In this document: positions 25,966-38,689 of the stretch, one piece after another
Layout of the letters: each line of letters opens with the position of its first letter
Position numbering within the stretch: the first letter of the stretch is position 1
Program-made: the position numbers and the translations under genes
The notes under the pieces: model-generated
Seen by the model: the letters and a program-made list of their open reading frames with translations, nothing else
Told to the model about the DNA's origin: nothing
The model's database searches: none
From: Antedon mediterranea
Taxonomy: Eukaryota > Echinodermata > Crinoidea > Comatulida > Antedonidae
Direction of reading: 5' to 3'
Length of the DNA: 64,000 nt
Assembly (NCBI RefSeq): GCF_964355755.1
Contig: NC_092675.1
Span: forward strand, 9,497,312 to 9,561,311

Positions 25966-26767
25966 GTTTTGTCCGCCATCTTCTTGATGTCTTCTGAAAT
26001 GTATCCGCTTAAAGAGCCGATTTCAAGTTTAAGAAGGTGAGGCCAAAATAGGATAAGGACACGTGTAGATGGAAGGGGGTAGAGGATGGCAGGGTATGCA
26101 TCCGGTCACTGTGACAACACGACGACAATGGCCGCGTTAATCAAACCAGTTTTCATGATTGTATATACAGCAATAAAATAAATTTGCATATCCATTTTGT
26201 TATTGTAATTTAGCCGCAGCGATAACACGTTAAATGCGCTTGTAAATTTATAAGCAATAGTGAATCATGCAAGCTATATCTGGCGAACGCTTTACGCTGC
26301 CCATCACTTCCACGCGTGGCCACGCGAGGTGTAAATATCGTCTGATTGAAAACACCCGAGTTACGTTTTGTCCGCCATCTTCTTGATGTCTTCTGAAATG
26401 TATCCGCTTAAAGAGCCGATTTCAAGTTTAAGAAAGTGAGGCCAAAATAGGATAAGGACACGTGTAGATGGAAGGGGGTAGAGGATGGCAGGGTATGCAT
26501 CCGGTCACTGTGACAACACGACGACAATGGCCGCGTTAATCAAACCAGTTTTCATGATTGTATATACAGCAATAAAATAAATTTGCATATCCATTTTGTT
26601 ATTGTAATTTAGCCGCAGCGATAACACGTTAAATGCGCTTGTAAATTTATAAGCAATAGTGAATCATGCAAGCTATATCTGGCGAACGCTTTACGCTGCC
26701 CATCACTTCCACGCGTGGCCACGCGAGGTGTAAATATCGTCTGATTGAAAACACCCGAGTTACGTTT
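25966..26767. repeat. Near-perfect tandem duplication, 2 x 399 bp
   Basis: Copy 1 (25966-26364) and copy 2 (26365-26763) differ, as far as I can read, at a single base (G at 26036, A at 26435); GTTT of a third start follows at 26764-26767. Each copy contains CCGCCATCTT (25973 and 26372), the core of a YY1 site, a perfect 14-bp palindrome CGCGTGGCCACGCG (26313-26326 and 26712-26725) and GGACACGTG. The block is richer in G/C than its flanks and carries no convincing gene. It is either a very recent duplication or an assembly artefact. Confidence 0.95.
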
Positions 26768-28172
26768 AGGTGTCACATTCAATCCTCCACGGACGTGACA
26801 ATTTCTGCCATATCTGAATTCATTTGACAACCATGAGAAACGAAATATACAAGCATAAGATAGTGTTTCCCCCACGGGAATATCATAATTGAAAAACGGA
26901 CTGGAGTCTCCTTAACAAAGCGAATTAGCTCCGGCTTTAAGGGTGTGGGTATTCGCAATGTTAATTTACTATCGATTTCAGATCGAACTCGACAATATTC
27001 GATTCCTTTTGAATACAAAATTAATTTGAAGGCGGTCTTGATTATCATTTTGTGAAGAGATAATATGAACCGATAATGCGTTGCTTGATAGGACGAAGTG
27101 TGGAACGGATGGATCGATGGGAAATGGATAATATTGATGCCTGACTGGCATACTGAATAAACTCATAATACAACGACTTGCTTGATAGATCGATGAATCT
27201 GGTGAATTGATGAAAGAACCATGACTGTTCAAAAAAATGATGTTGCCATAATCGAGTCTGTATGATGTAACAGTAACAAAATAAATATTTTGCATATATG
27301 GCGTTTCATACGTATAATAATTGAGCTCACGGCAAACATCGAAACGCAAAAAAAAAACCACAGACTTGGGGCCACTGTTTTACGGCGTGTTTTATACACC
27401 ATCAAAGTCAACAGAGTGGTGGATGTTGTGGGAAGGAACCCTTTTAAAACTTTCTTCCAGCAAAAATTGTTGTGAAACTGCCAAACAAAACAATTAAATG
27501 TGAAAACAAGCGTAAAACAACAAATGAAAATTAAATACATATTTTTATTAATCCAAATATCGCGTGTTCAAGCCATTTATTGAGGACTACTTGTCGCCAA
27601 CGATTATAAAACGTGTGACCATTCCTCAATTAATCACATGTAATAAATAATATACCGTGTCATTTTCTACCCCTACGACCATTTCTACCGTCATATTTTG
27701 CAGACCATACAGAGGGGGTGTTTTAATTAAGAGATGTTTTTATGCAATGATTTATGTGTTTTTCAAACAATCTGTCAAATAAATCTTTATAATGAGAATG
27801 TGAGTAGATTATGACATATTATGATTTATGGGGCTACATTATAATTCACTGGATAAAGTGTTTATGACCGTCAAAATCATCTCGTGACAACATGTAATTT
27901 CACATTCATGCGTTTTCAATAATGAAGGGGCAAAGTAAACGTGTGTGCAAAGAATGTTCAATCATTATTTTTGTTTATTTGTGCCGTGTGTTTTTATGTG
28001 TAACCAAAATGAGCTCTATTTCCGCGTATAATAATATCTATATATTGTCAAATAGGTTGTTAGAACTAAAACTACTAATTGTTTTGAAAGAGTTTTGGAA
28101 TCATGTAATCGTTTGCAATAAACAATTAATGTAGTTATTGGTTTCAAAATCTGCCTTTGAACTGCAGTGAAC
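26768..28172. other. Non-coding region with chance open frames
   Basis: Minus-strand frames of up to 127 codons overlap one another in different phases between 26779 and 27540. They share no domain and have AT-biased composition, so I regard them as chance. Confidence 0.55.
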
Positions 28173-28304
28173 TTAACGTTTGGTTCTCATTATGACGCAA
28201 CGCAAGGACGTAAGCGCACCGCAAGAAGTAATTTGACCAATCACGACGTACCGTAATCATCGAACTAATCGTTCGCGTTGCGTCCTAGTGGGAACCGAGC
28301 TTAT
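28173..28304. mobile_element. Foldback MITE, family A copy 2
   Basis: The left end (TTAACGTTTGGTTCTCA, then GACGCAACGCAAGGACGTAA) and the right end (GCGTTGCGTCCTAGTGGGAA, then CCGAGCTTA) are inverted. The interior holds TTTGACCAATCACGACGT. At ~132 bp it is the shortest copy. Confidence 0.8.
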
Positions 28305-28756
28305 AGTATTTGACTGTGCACCCGATTCTCGTGCGGTATTATCTCTAGCGACAACAAACAGCCAACAGTTTCTTACAGATGGCTATACCCTTTTCAATAT
28401 GGCACCGTAACACTGTATGACCTGCTACTCATTTGTCATTTGGTCCGACTACCCGTTACAGAAAATATTGTTTACCTAAATTGATACCGGTGTTACAAGG
28501 AACTGTTAATTTGGTATCCCCAGTCAGCACAATCAAGGAGGCGTTGTTTATATACGCTATTCTTGATTGCTTCAATCAGTTATGTTCAAACGTCGAATAG
28601 GCCTACTTCTAAAAGCTATCGTAGTTATATTGGAGATGATATATGATTCGGATCAGCTTAAATCCGTTTTTGTATGCACGCTTAACACTGAACGTGTGAA
28701 AGCTATAATAACGATACATTGGCATATTATGTTATAAAAAATGGTTTCACACAGCA

Positions 28757-28838
28757 TGAAGAAAGAACAATAACTAAAAGGGTTAGGCCTACGTCAAAAA
28801 ATCGAGCGGCGTTTTTTGTAAGAAACATTTCTTGTTTA
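28757..28838 (+). repeat. Dispersed repeat, copy 2 (shared with 5246-5315)
   Basis: It carries AGAACAATAACTAAAA, TACGTCAAAAAATCGAG, CGGCGTTTT and TTTCTTGTTT in the same order as copy 1. This copy has an added TAGGCC and a few extra bases near the middle. Confidence 0.5.
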
Positions 28839-30856
28839 AAGATAATTCATATAACGAAGAGATAGTAAATTTAATGAATCAATATTACCATAATTATGGA
28901 CTGATCAATTAAGGTTGTTCATCATCATTGCTGATCTCCATTATTCATTAATCAAACTTGTATCATTTTACGTTTAAATAACATGTCCTTCAAAGATCAC
29001 AATTCACTTCTTGCAGTTTGGAACTCGCAACCAAAAACATATTTGAATTGTAATGACTAAATGGATATCAATTTTCAATTTTGACATGAATAATACTAAA
29101 GATTTTAATCTAACTGCAAGTCCTTACCTGATTGCTTGAATAATGCATTAGAATGGCTTTGAGTGAATTCATGACAGTTAATTTATTTATCTATTATGAT
29201 TACTTATTCCTATCATATTAATTATTTTGCTTTTATCATCCTGGCCGCGATGCACACTCCGATGAACGCAAGACGATTCCACGCATTCGATGTTTTTGAG
29301 AATCTGATCACGAATTACTAATATTTTTTTTCCTGATGTCAATCATTCATTCATCATTCATCAGTTACACAGTAATCTTTCTATAAATTGTTCTTCCGAA
29401 TCTTCATAATATTGGGGGTCCAAGTCTCTCTTTTTTATGTACATAGATTGTGTAGGCCTAATGTACATTCTAGCTCAAGAATTATAAGTATGAAACGCCA
29501 TGTGTGCCGAATTATTTATCTTTTTACCAACAATTTGTTTAAATCGCCGTCTAGTCTGGACACTACCATGATGGAAAGAAGATGTGAATAACATTATGAA
29601 CACAAGATGATATTTTAAAACGAGAAGAAAGCAAAGAAGAAGAAACAAGAATAATACGAAGAAAAGGACAATAACAAATTCATCAGATTCTTGTACGGTT
29701 CCAAGCGACAATAAACAGGCCATGTCTGGAGTTCTTGACAAATACAACATTTTTCCGACGAGTTATTTTGTTAATACCTCCTAACATTACCTCGTCGTTA
29801 CAAAGGCGTTAGACAAGACAACGTACAAGATAAACTGAACAACTAATAAGAAAGCAAGAAAACACATGGATAAGAATGACTTTTCGACTCGATAGTTGCG
29901 TATTTTAGTTAGTTGCGCGTCATGAAATCGAAAAGTTAGTATTGAGCCGGCAAATCCAGAAGACAACCATGCAACTTGTTCTAGATTAGCGTATTCCTTG
30001 GTCTATTTTATTGATTTAATGCACTTGTTTTTAGTGCAAGACCATTTGAAATATCTATCAACATCGATTATATTACGGATAAATAGCTCGTCAAACCAGC
30101 AACAAAAAATACAAAGGATTTAAAAGTCCATAGACAATAGTGTTGCAATTAGTTCTCGGTTAATCATTCATTTTCCATAACTAAAATGGAGAAATGTGAA
30201 AGCAAATTTGCCAATAGAGTATTTGCTCTGACTGACAGGTAATAATAAAAATGATTGATATTTCTACGCTTTTACCAAATAATACTATTACTTTCAAATA
30301 TATCGAAATAACAATCAATGACAACATAATCATAATACAGGCATAAAATGCCAGTTTGAAATGATAAATTGTATAAACCCTGTCACTGAAGACCTAGTTT
30401 AATCATATTATAGCACGGCAGAAGATATATCATGTGTATATCCTCTTGCGGTATCACTGGCCTACATTTTATTTGTTACAAAATATTATATTAATATTCA
30501 ATTCAATTTTATTTGTGAATAATATTAGTTTGAGAATCCATAAATTAGTAAAGACAGGGACAACATTAACCTCTTAGCAGCGTTATTCCATTTTTTTTAA
30601 TATCGACAATGACTCCGTCATAACTTTGTCAACACAGAATAGTTTCATACAATACTTAAATTTTTCTTTTTCTTTTAACATCTTTTTTTATATTTTAATA
30701 ATCAATTTAATTAATAATAATATTCGTTCGTATATAGCACTTATTGCATTGCGCACAATGCTTCTATAAGCGGTTCACATCATTAGACCGGTCATTTTTT
30801 GTTGTGGATCAAACACGTGGAAACATAATACAGCTAGTAATCAGCGCAAAGTGAAC

Positions 30857-31042
30857 CTAAAGCTTGGTTCCCACTAGAACGTAACGCAAGGACGTAAACA
30901 CAACGCAAGCGTTTTAACCAATGACAAGCGAGGTTATAGACAGTTAGCAATCACAAGCGAATAAGCCATCGCTTGTGATTGGTCAATTCACTTGCGTTGC
31001 TTTACGTCCTTGCGGTGCGTCGCTAGTGGGAACCACGCTTAA
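30857..31042. mobile_element. Foldback MITE, family A copy 3 (best preserved)
   Basis: Terminal inverted repeats of about 40 bp: the left arm reads AGCTTGGTTCCCACTAG, then CGTAACGCAAGGACGTAA; the right arm, complemented, reads AGCGTGGTTCCCACTAG, then CGACGCACCGCAAGGACGTAA. A second inverted pair (ATCACAAGCG and CGCTTGTGAT) lies inside, so nearly all 186 bp can fold. TTAA flanks the right end and CTAA the left, compatible with a TTAA target as used by piggyBac-type transposases. That assignment is inference. Confidence 0.88.
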
Positions 31043-31123
31043 CCGTGTACATACATAACATCTGGTGGGTGAGAGAGGCAAACGTAAGTATAGTATCTTG
31101 CCTAAGCATACAAGCAATGCTAC

Positions 31124-31184
31124 GAGCGTTGGACTCAAACTCGCAATCTACGATAATCCATGTCCAACACACTGCGCCACGCTC
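31124..31184 (-). pseudogene. tRNA-like SINE remnant or tRNA pseudogene
   Basis: Read on the minus strand, a 61-nt stretch starts GAGCGTGGCGCAGTGTGTTG and ends GAGTTTGAGTCCAACGCTC. The first and last six bases pair (GAGCGT/ACGCTC) as an acceptor stem would. TGGCGCAGTGTGTTGG resembles box A and GAGTTTGAGTCC a degraded box B (GGTTCGANTCC). It is ~11 nt too short for a tRNA and the T stem does not pair, so it is not a working tRNA. A tRNA-derived SINE head is the likeliest origin. Confidence 0.5.
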
Positions 31185-31266
31185 TTAATTTATATTGAAT
31201 TTTATTTAAAATATAAACAAATAAGTTATTTAAAGTTAGGCCTATATATTTGTAATTCTGTTGAAG

Positions 31267-31839
31267 AAAAGTCTTCATACAGTGAATCAGTTCGGTTTTT
31301 TGACAATCCTGATTTTTTGTTTACACTTCGTATTCTTTTTGTTTACACTTCGTATTCTTTTTGTTTACACTTCGTATTCTTTTTGTTTACACTTCGTATT
31401 CTTTTTGTTTACACTTCGTATTCTTTCTTTATGTGTCGAAATCAAATATCAAAACCATGTTACTTATAAAACAATAAGATTATTATTACCGTTTTATAAG
31501 AAGTGGCAGAAAATTAATTCATTATATAAAATGTATACACTGAATAGTTTTAAAAACAAAAGAATTTATAAGACATAATATTCAAGTATTCACAATGAAG
31601 CAAATGAACATTAAAAGTCTTCATACAGTGATTCAGTTAGGTTTTTTGACAATCCTGATTTGTTTACACTTCGTATTCTTGTTATGTCGAAATCAAATTC
31701 AAAACCATGTTACTTATAAACAACAAGATCATTATTACCGTTTTATAAGAAGTGGCAGAAAATTAATTCATTATATATACGTTGAATAATTTTAAAAACA
31801 AAGGAATTTAATTTACAATGAAGCAAATGAACAATAAAA
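31267..31839. repeat. Tandem segmental duplication, units of 346 and 227 bp
   Basis: Unit A (31267-31612) and unit B (31613-31839) share, in order, AAAAGTCTTCATACAGTGA, GGTTTTTTGACAATCCTGAT, TGTTTACACTTCGTATTCTT, ATGTCGAAATCAAAT, AAAACCATGTTACTTATAAA, TTATTACCGTTTTATAAGAA, GTGGCAGAAAATTAATTCAT and ACAATGAAGCAAATGAACA. Most of the length difference comes from four extra copies of a 22-bp repeat in unit A. Unit B keeps a 64-codon plus frame (31595-31789) with a hydrophobic stretch; the same frame in unit A is broken by the expansion (88 extra bases is not a multiple of three). I do not treat it as a gene. Confidence 0.88.
31318..31427. repeat. Minisatellite, 5 x 22 bp, inside the duplicated unit A
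   Basis: TGTTTACACTTCGTATTCTT plus TT begins at 31318, 31340, 31362, 31384 and 31406, virtually without change. The sister unit B has a single copy near 31672, so the expansion happened after, or independently of, the segmental duplication. Confidence 0.95.
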
Positions 31840-34800
31840 TCATGAATATCGACATAATCTATTAAATTTAACAAATTTTGAGTATGAAATGTTGTATAAA
31901 TTGGCCCCTAAACCCGAATGCATTTTAACAACATCTTAGTCAAATTCAAAGTCTCTATAAATCGCGATCATAATCAACTTTATGAAAATTATATTTTCAG
32001 ATTTCCTAGCCATGAATTTGAAAACGCCATTTAAGTGTTATAAGCAATCAAATTGCCAGTATTAATATTAATATTCATGATGAATTCCATTAACCCCATT
32101 GTAGAATTATCTAGTATATTCAACATGTGGGATTACTTCAATTTAATGAGAGAATGATTGTCATGCAAAGGTGTCAAGTGTTTGAATTCATTAGCCAAAA
32201 TTTGTAAAATATTTAGGTTTTCGTTTTCAAATAAGGGTGAATAGAATGAACAATGGAGTAAGAGCGTATATAAGTAAATCAGGTTAGGATTTTATGTGTT
32301 ATGTAAACGTGCGTGCGAATAGTCATGTACGTGGTTTTAAGTGTAAATAGATCGATTTATAAAGGCGTTTTTTGCATGATTTTTACTTCACGTTAAGATG
32401 TTGATGATACTAGCAAAGATGATTATAAATGGGCTGTTGATATATTTTCAAACGATACGTATATATAATTTAAAACGTGCTGTCACCGACGACGAATAGA
32501 ACCTGCCGCTCTCGGAAAGATAAATAAAGTTTCAAAAACTTTACTATTAACGCCGCCCTCAACGTCCAAATATATAATAAACTTAGCAGAAGGCTTCAAA
32601 TTTGGCCATTATATTTAAATAACTAACCTTGTTTTGGCAGAATGTTATTAAAACAAACCAATAGTAATAATAATTAAAATTTCAATCATCTTGTCATCAT
32701 GTTTATCACGTTTACTGATTTTTTTCTTATTATAGGTCTTACTATAGGGCAACACATTGAAACATATTATGTAACTGAACGGTTCTACATATTGTACACG
32801 TACATGACATAAAATCGAACAATTATGTTTGCAGACTTTAAACAAACTGAACAAAATGACTCTCATTAAAACCATTAATCTACCTTTTAATGTTGTAAAC
32901 CTGGTGTATGTTTCATGTTGTGTCTTGTTCCATAATTATCTAAAATAAAAATGCTCCTTTCGGTGCGCTTTGATGTGATTTTATGCTATAAAAAATGTCG
33001 TTTTCTAAAATCATAAGTTAATGTTTTATTGTATTAATAATGATAATAATTGGTACAACTGCTTGTGGTTGAAAAGTATATACGAGTTGTAATTAGCTTT
33101 TCTCTCATTCCTTAAATATTCCAAATATTAATGGCTAAATACAAAATACAGTATAATAAAATATGTTTATTACACTGTATGTTGCATCATTTTTGCATAG
33201 AATGTTTATTATGTCCAGGTGCATAAATAAAAGAATACAATTACTCATCTAGAACATTATTTATAAATCATCTGTCGTCTCATACAAAATTACAGTTTAA
33301 ACAAAAACATTTTAACAATGAAAACAATGAAGAGTTTGAGGGCGCTTTTCAAATTATTTGGGCGTTATCGGGACTGAACAATTTTTATTCTAATTTCATT
33401 TTGATAATTCACAATTATTTATGTTTTCTAAAGTCTTATAACTTATGTGTGTTTTTACAGTATACTTGTTCCTTGTGTGCGCAAATGTAGTGCTACCTTT
33501 TCAGATAGAATAATATCCATGGTATAAAAGGCAAGTTTTATGGTCATGTGAAATCAATGTATGATCATGTCATTAGTATGAGTCCTACCAAATCATTCAT
33601 GGTTGTTGAAGGGAGGTGTATGACGTTGACGTCATTAAAACAATTTATGAAATAATTATGTATCTATACAAAATCGGATACTAAAATACAAAAACCATGC
33701 ATAGGCCTATATGAGGAATCTTTAAAATAATATATTTCATCATTTGGTTATGAGGGATTCTGTTCAATTAAAGGATTCATATATAAATTGGAAGGTCGTT
33801 TATTAATCGGGTGGGGTTTTAATCAGACAGATAGTGATCATAAGATTTGTATTATATTTTGTTGCAGTGATTATAACAACTGCTTACATCGACCACTACA
33901 ATTCAACATTTCCATCGTTTATTCAATCAACCTCCTCATAATGACAAACGATTTAAAAAGGGGCTTAACGAGCATTTGGTATTGAAATTTAACGTAACAT
34001 CAGTGACAATTACACTCAATCAAATCAAGACTATTCCGCGTGCACATCTTTGTACAACGCACGATGATCATTAATCGCCAGAATCACCAATCCACAATTC
34101 TATTCATTGATGATATACACGTTACGTTTCGTCTAAATCACTGCCTCAAACATCTTCCACCGATCGCTTTGTCGGTCCGTCATTAGCCCTAAAGCAATAG
34201 CTTTCGTAATTTTTAAACATATAACCCATCATTGAACATTTGCATACTGGTTTTTCATATTGATTTAGTCATTGTAGTGGCGTGCATAACTGACTAGGCC
34301 GCCTCTTTGCTAGTCATATAAACCCTCCGCATTAATTAATCAATTAGGCTAAATCATGCTATGAATTTACAGACAAATTTGTGTATGCGAATTTCCTTTC
34401 TGCTGTATATAGATTTAATGTAAACGTATCATCATCATTATACATACATAAGCATCTGCTTGTCCAATATTAGTCATACAACATTTCATGCGAAATTCTG
34501 CCAGAAACTATTTTTATTAAGATACTTTTTTATCGGTTGTAAAACATTGTTCAAATTTCCAAAAGAGATTATGACGACAACTTACTGATTCAACACTGAT
34601 TCTTGATTGTAAATTACCATTATTATTGAAATAAACATATAGTCCTAATCACTTTATGTAGCCCTATCACTAAAAATGTTCTAAAACTTGTAAAATACCG
34701 TATAATATTTTTGTTTCGCCGCATAAAAAAAATACAACCAATGAATAATTTGTGTTTGGCTTCTAATTAAAAAAATTTCGGATATTTTGTAATGTTACTG

Positions 34801-37800
34801 AATTCTCAACATTGTGAACATTTACAAAAAAATCACAAATTAACAAACTTTTAATCAACATACCATTTCCATCAACCATTCTGCTGATTGGAGTTGAATT
34901 TGCACATTTTCACGGATGTGTATGTTGTAACAAACACTGAGCACACAATATTTAACAATAATTGTTATAAAAAAAGCCAGGGATAATTCATAGTATGGGA
35001 TTTTTAAATTTTAATTTACAAATGGTAACCATAATAAATACATTAAAAAAAACAAAAACAAACTCATATCAATTGAAATAGGCCTACAATAGATCAAAAC
35101 AAAGTATTCGATAACAATAATATAGCATTATGGTTATTTTTGTTAATCAAAATAGAACTTTTTTAAGCATTAACATAGACAGTATCATAGCAAGACAATA
35201 CCAGCGACAACAACAGATATAACGGATTCTGATACTGATATGCAGCTACCAGTTCCAGTTAAGTGAAACTATCAATAGCATATTCAATCAATTGTGAAAC
35301 GTCCATAGTCCTCAGTCATATCCAATTCCATGGTGTAGTTGTAATATTAATAACGATAATACAACATATTCAATAGGTGGTTTGATTCTAAGCTAGAGCA
35401 CGTCGATATTTTTACAAGATACACGAATAAAAACACTGGGACAGAGATACTGTAAATTAAAATGCTCGAAACAACTTTGTTAAAGTATACGGTACGGTAC
35501 ATTTTAAGAGTGCATGGATACAATAATCGTTCAATTTACTTGCAGACTAACAATTTAAAAGCAGTATCAACTATAAACAGCTAGAAACATTAGGCCTATT
35601 AATTCACAAATATGAAAAATCTCCATATATAGCATTTTATTTAAAAAAATGGTATGATTGGATGCATGCATGCCAACTATTTCAAACAAACCCAAACTCA
35701 AAACTCATATATTATTTCCAAACTCAAATAACTATCCAACTGGAGACAATAAGATTCAGTAGATTGAATGTCATCACTTATACATAATATAATATAGTCA
35801 TATAGAAATTAAAATATGAGGGCTGGTTTAACGACTTTTTTTTTTAATAAATAAAACTATTGTTTAAAGTATAGCAATGCAATGAACCCTGCATCATTCA
35901 AATAAATAATGTAGGCCTTTACAATGAATACACATGTCTCCTTAAATTATATAAGCATAAAACAACCAATACGACATGATTTTAAAAAGCACACAATCGA
36001 CTGGTGGTGTCTCAAATAACACCAGTAATAAGTACCGTAAGTAAATTATATATAAAGATGGTACTGTATACTATTAACACACCATAAAGAACAAGTCCTT
36101 TGGTACAAATATTTGGAAAACACATTTGGCATCTTATTCGTATAATTCTACTTATGCTATACAGGTTTGGTTATTAAAACGAAATAAAAATAATGTATTA
36201 AGAGCTATACGTCAGATTGATAAAATGTTCGTTCTATGAGAGATGTAGTGTGTAGTGTAAATGTAAATGTCACTCTCATAACATAACATAAACAATAACA
36301 AAACGTCATTAACAATGTGTTTTGTCTAACTCTACATCATCTCAGTACGTACATACGCTATTTGAGAACAAAAGTGGTCGTCGTTCTCTCCTAAGCCTCA
36401 GTCACACTAGTACTAGTAGGCTAATTATCAATCTATTAAAATCATCAACTAACATGAGATTATGTACTTGCAGATTTGTCGTTTTAGGCCGAAACACGCT
36501 TGTTAGATAAGTGCTAAACTAACTTTCAAATAAGTATTTAGTTTTTAATACTGTACTATAATGTTATACAGTATCACCACCCTAAGTATCCAACATATAA
36601 TAATGGGCAATACAAGCATAGCTCCTGAACTCATTTGATCATACTTACGACTCAATAATTCACTGATGTCAATGTTACCATTTTAGTAGCTGAAAAGGTA
36701 ACGTTGATCGTAAATTCATTCAAGTTGTGAGTTACAATTTACAGTAACTGCATGTCAATTTCAAACAGTAATTCAGCATCCAACTTTTTAAAACGATGAA
36801 TCGACACAAATTTAAGTGATAATGAAAGTACGTGTTCTTATAATCGGTAATTCAAATTGGCATATGCCACAATAGTGTAAAAAAACTCGGCGCTTCTAAT
36901 TAAGTAAAAAAAGGAGGGTTTTTTTTTGTAAATTTATTCGACCGTAGGGTGCGGATATGTCATCTAATTTTGAGTTTTAAATTAACCCCAGCTCCCATGT
37001 TACACTTGACAGATAGCGGTATGACCGGAAAAATTTCTTCGGTTAAATTGTTGTTTTATGGAGCCAATGCCAAGTTCAGAATGTCCTCCATCGTTGGAAA
37101 TTCTCGTCAGTTGTGTATTGAATTGAGTAAAATAATTCATTAAAAAAATAATACTGCAGAGTAAAATAAAATTAATCATTAATTTAATTATACGTGTGGT
37201 AATGTTATTTTTAAGTATCACATGGTGGACTTTATCGCAATACGATAACACGATTATAACATATTGTAGTTGCTATCGTCTGTTACTGAGAACAATAGAT
37301 ATTAATACATGTACAGTAATTGCTTATTCACAAACCATTGCAATATGGTATACAATACAAAGCTGTTTGGCATTAAATTTATTAATGTAAAAATAGGCAT
37401 ATTATCAAAATACCCCTTGGAATATTTATATTGTTGAGATCTAGACGGTTTTTTTTACATAATGTTGATTTTCTTCGGAGTTGTAATATGGCATAGAACT
37501 GCATGTATCTCATATAAAAATATGAATACTGTATATATAACCAATTACAATTGGTTATGTAGTACAGTATGTTGTTTTATATTTTCTAGAACAAAAATGG
37601 TTATCGGTCATTCACTCCGGATGATAGCGAACAGATTAAGCGAATATAAATATTCAAATCTTGCCGATGTTTTCGCCATTTTATAGACATTTACTTCAGC
37701 TTTCAGTTGAATTGCTTCATTTTGTAGAATACTATTTCATTGAATCGTTGTACCACTGAAAACAACTACAGTACTAATTCTCTCTCTTCCACACAAATAC

Positions 37801-38689
37801 TCGAAAATAATAATTCTAAGACATTTCAATTAGATGGATTTGAACGTTTAATAACAATAATAAAATATCCTGAAATATAACAAATATATATTATTTACAC
37901 TGTACATAACAATTTGGGATAAAATAAAAAGAAGGAATCTTCCAAATATGATTCAATTATCATAATTATATTTTCCTATAAAGAGATCATAAATATTTTT
38001 CATAAAACAGAACAATAACATACATAGCGAGCACGTCGTCGGCCTACGAGCTCTATAATTCAATAGCCGAGTGTTACCGATTTAGTTGAATCATAAATTT
38101 GTTATAGCAACGCCGCAATAAGCACGAACTGATAAATCATCCGAGTGGCGACATATTTATTACCAGTAACGGAACATGATAAAGTTAAAGCAATATATCA
38201 ACGACAAATTGATGGTCTATCAACCATGCTCAATATGCTATTTACTTGTCGATTTTGAGATATATATTCTCTATCGTATTAGCGATATTCTTTTTGTTTT
38301 GTTTAGACTACAATCAATCATTTTTGTTAAGATCTAGCATTGACTAACCGTCAAACAAAACGTATTTAAGTTAAATTATTACATGGATTATTCACTACCG
38401 ATCAGCTTAATGCAAACAATAAGCTAAGATACCGATGTATATTTAGGATATACACAGGGAATAAGTTATAATACATGTAAAACAATAAATCAACTTAACA
38501 AGAAAAATAACAACACTTGAACGTTTGGCAATTCGTTAACAAATTAAGACATATTTAGATTTTAAAATAACAAAATTACAATTTCAAGATAGATCAATTA
38601 TTTTAAGAACTTTAACAAATAAGAAAATTCTTATTTTGAGTTGGCAATGGTTTAATAAAAACATGAATTATAAAGTTTATAAATGTCTT
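31840..38689. other. AT-rich region downstream of the ZNF703/503-like gene
   Basis: There is no gene, RNA or sizeable repeat that I can support. The last ~530 bp is probably 3' UTR of the ZNF703/503-like gene, which is transcribed toward this region. Confidence 0.6.
38156..38161 (-). terminator. Possible polyadenylation signal (AATAAA) for the ZNF703/503-like gene
   Basis: A canonical AATAAA on the minus strand lies about 530 bp past the stop codon. The 3' region between 38689 and 38162 has no gene and is AT-rich, as expected of a 3' UTR. In DNA this AT-rich the hexamer can arise by chance, and an ATTAAA variant also occurs at 38656-38651, very close to the stop. Transcript data are needed to choose between them. 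Confidence 0.25.

Noticed and set aside
25925-26040. Exon-like minus frame containing AAGATGGCGGAC
   Set aside because: The string is equally explained by a YY1-type site, the frame is short, and the duplicate copy does not extend it, so a gene is not supported.
26978-27361. 127-codon minus-strand frame
   Set aside because: Two other minus frames overlap it in different phases. It has no domain and AT-driven composition, and its length is within chance for 64 kb.
31065-31469. 134-codon plus frame and the overlapping 105-codon frame
   Set aside because: Their length comes from the 22-bp minisatellite read in successive frames; the first also runs through the tRNA-like remnant.
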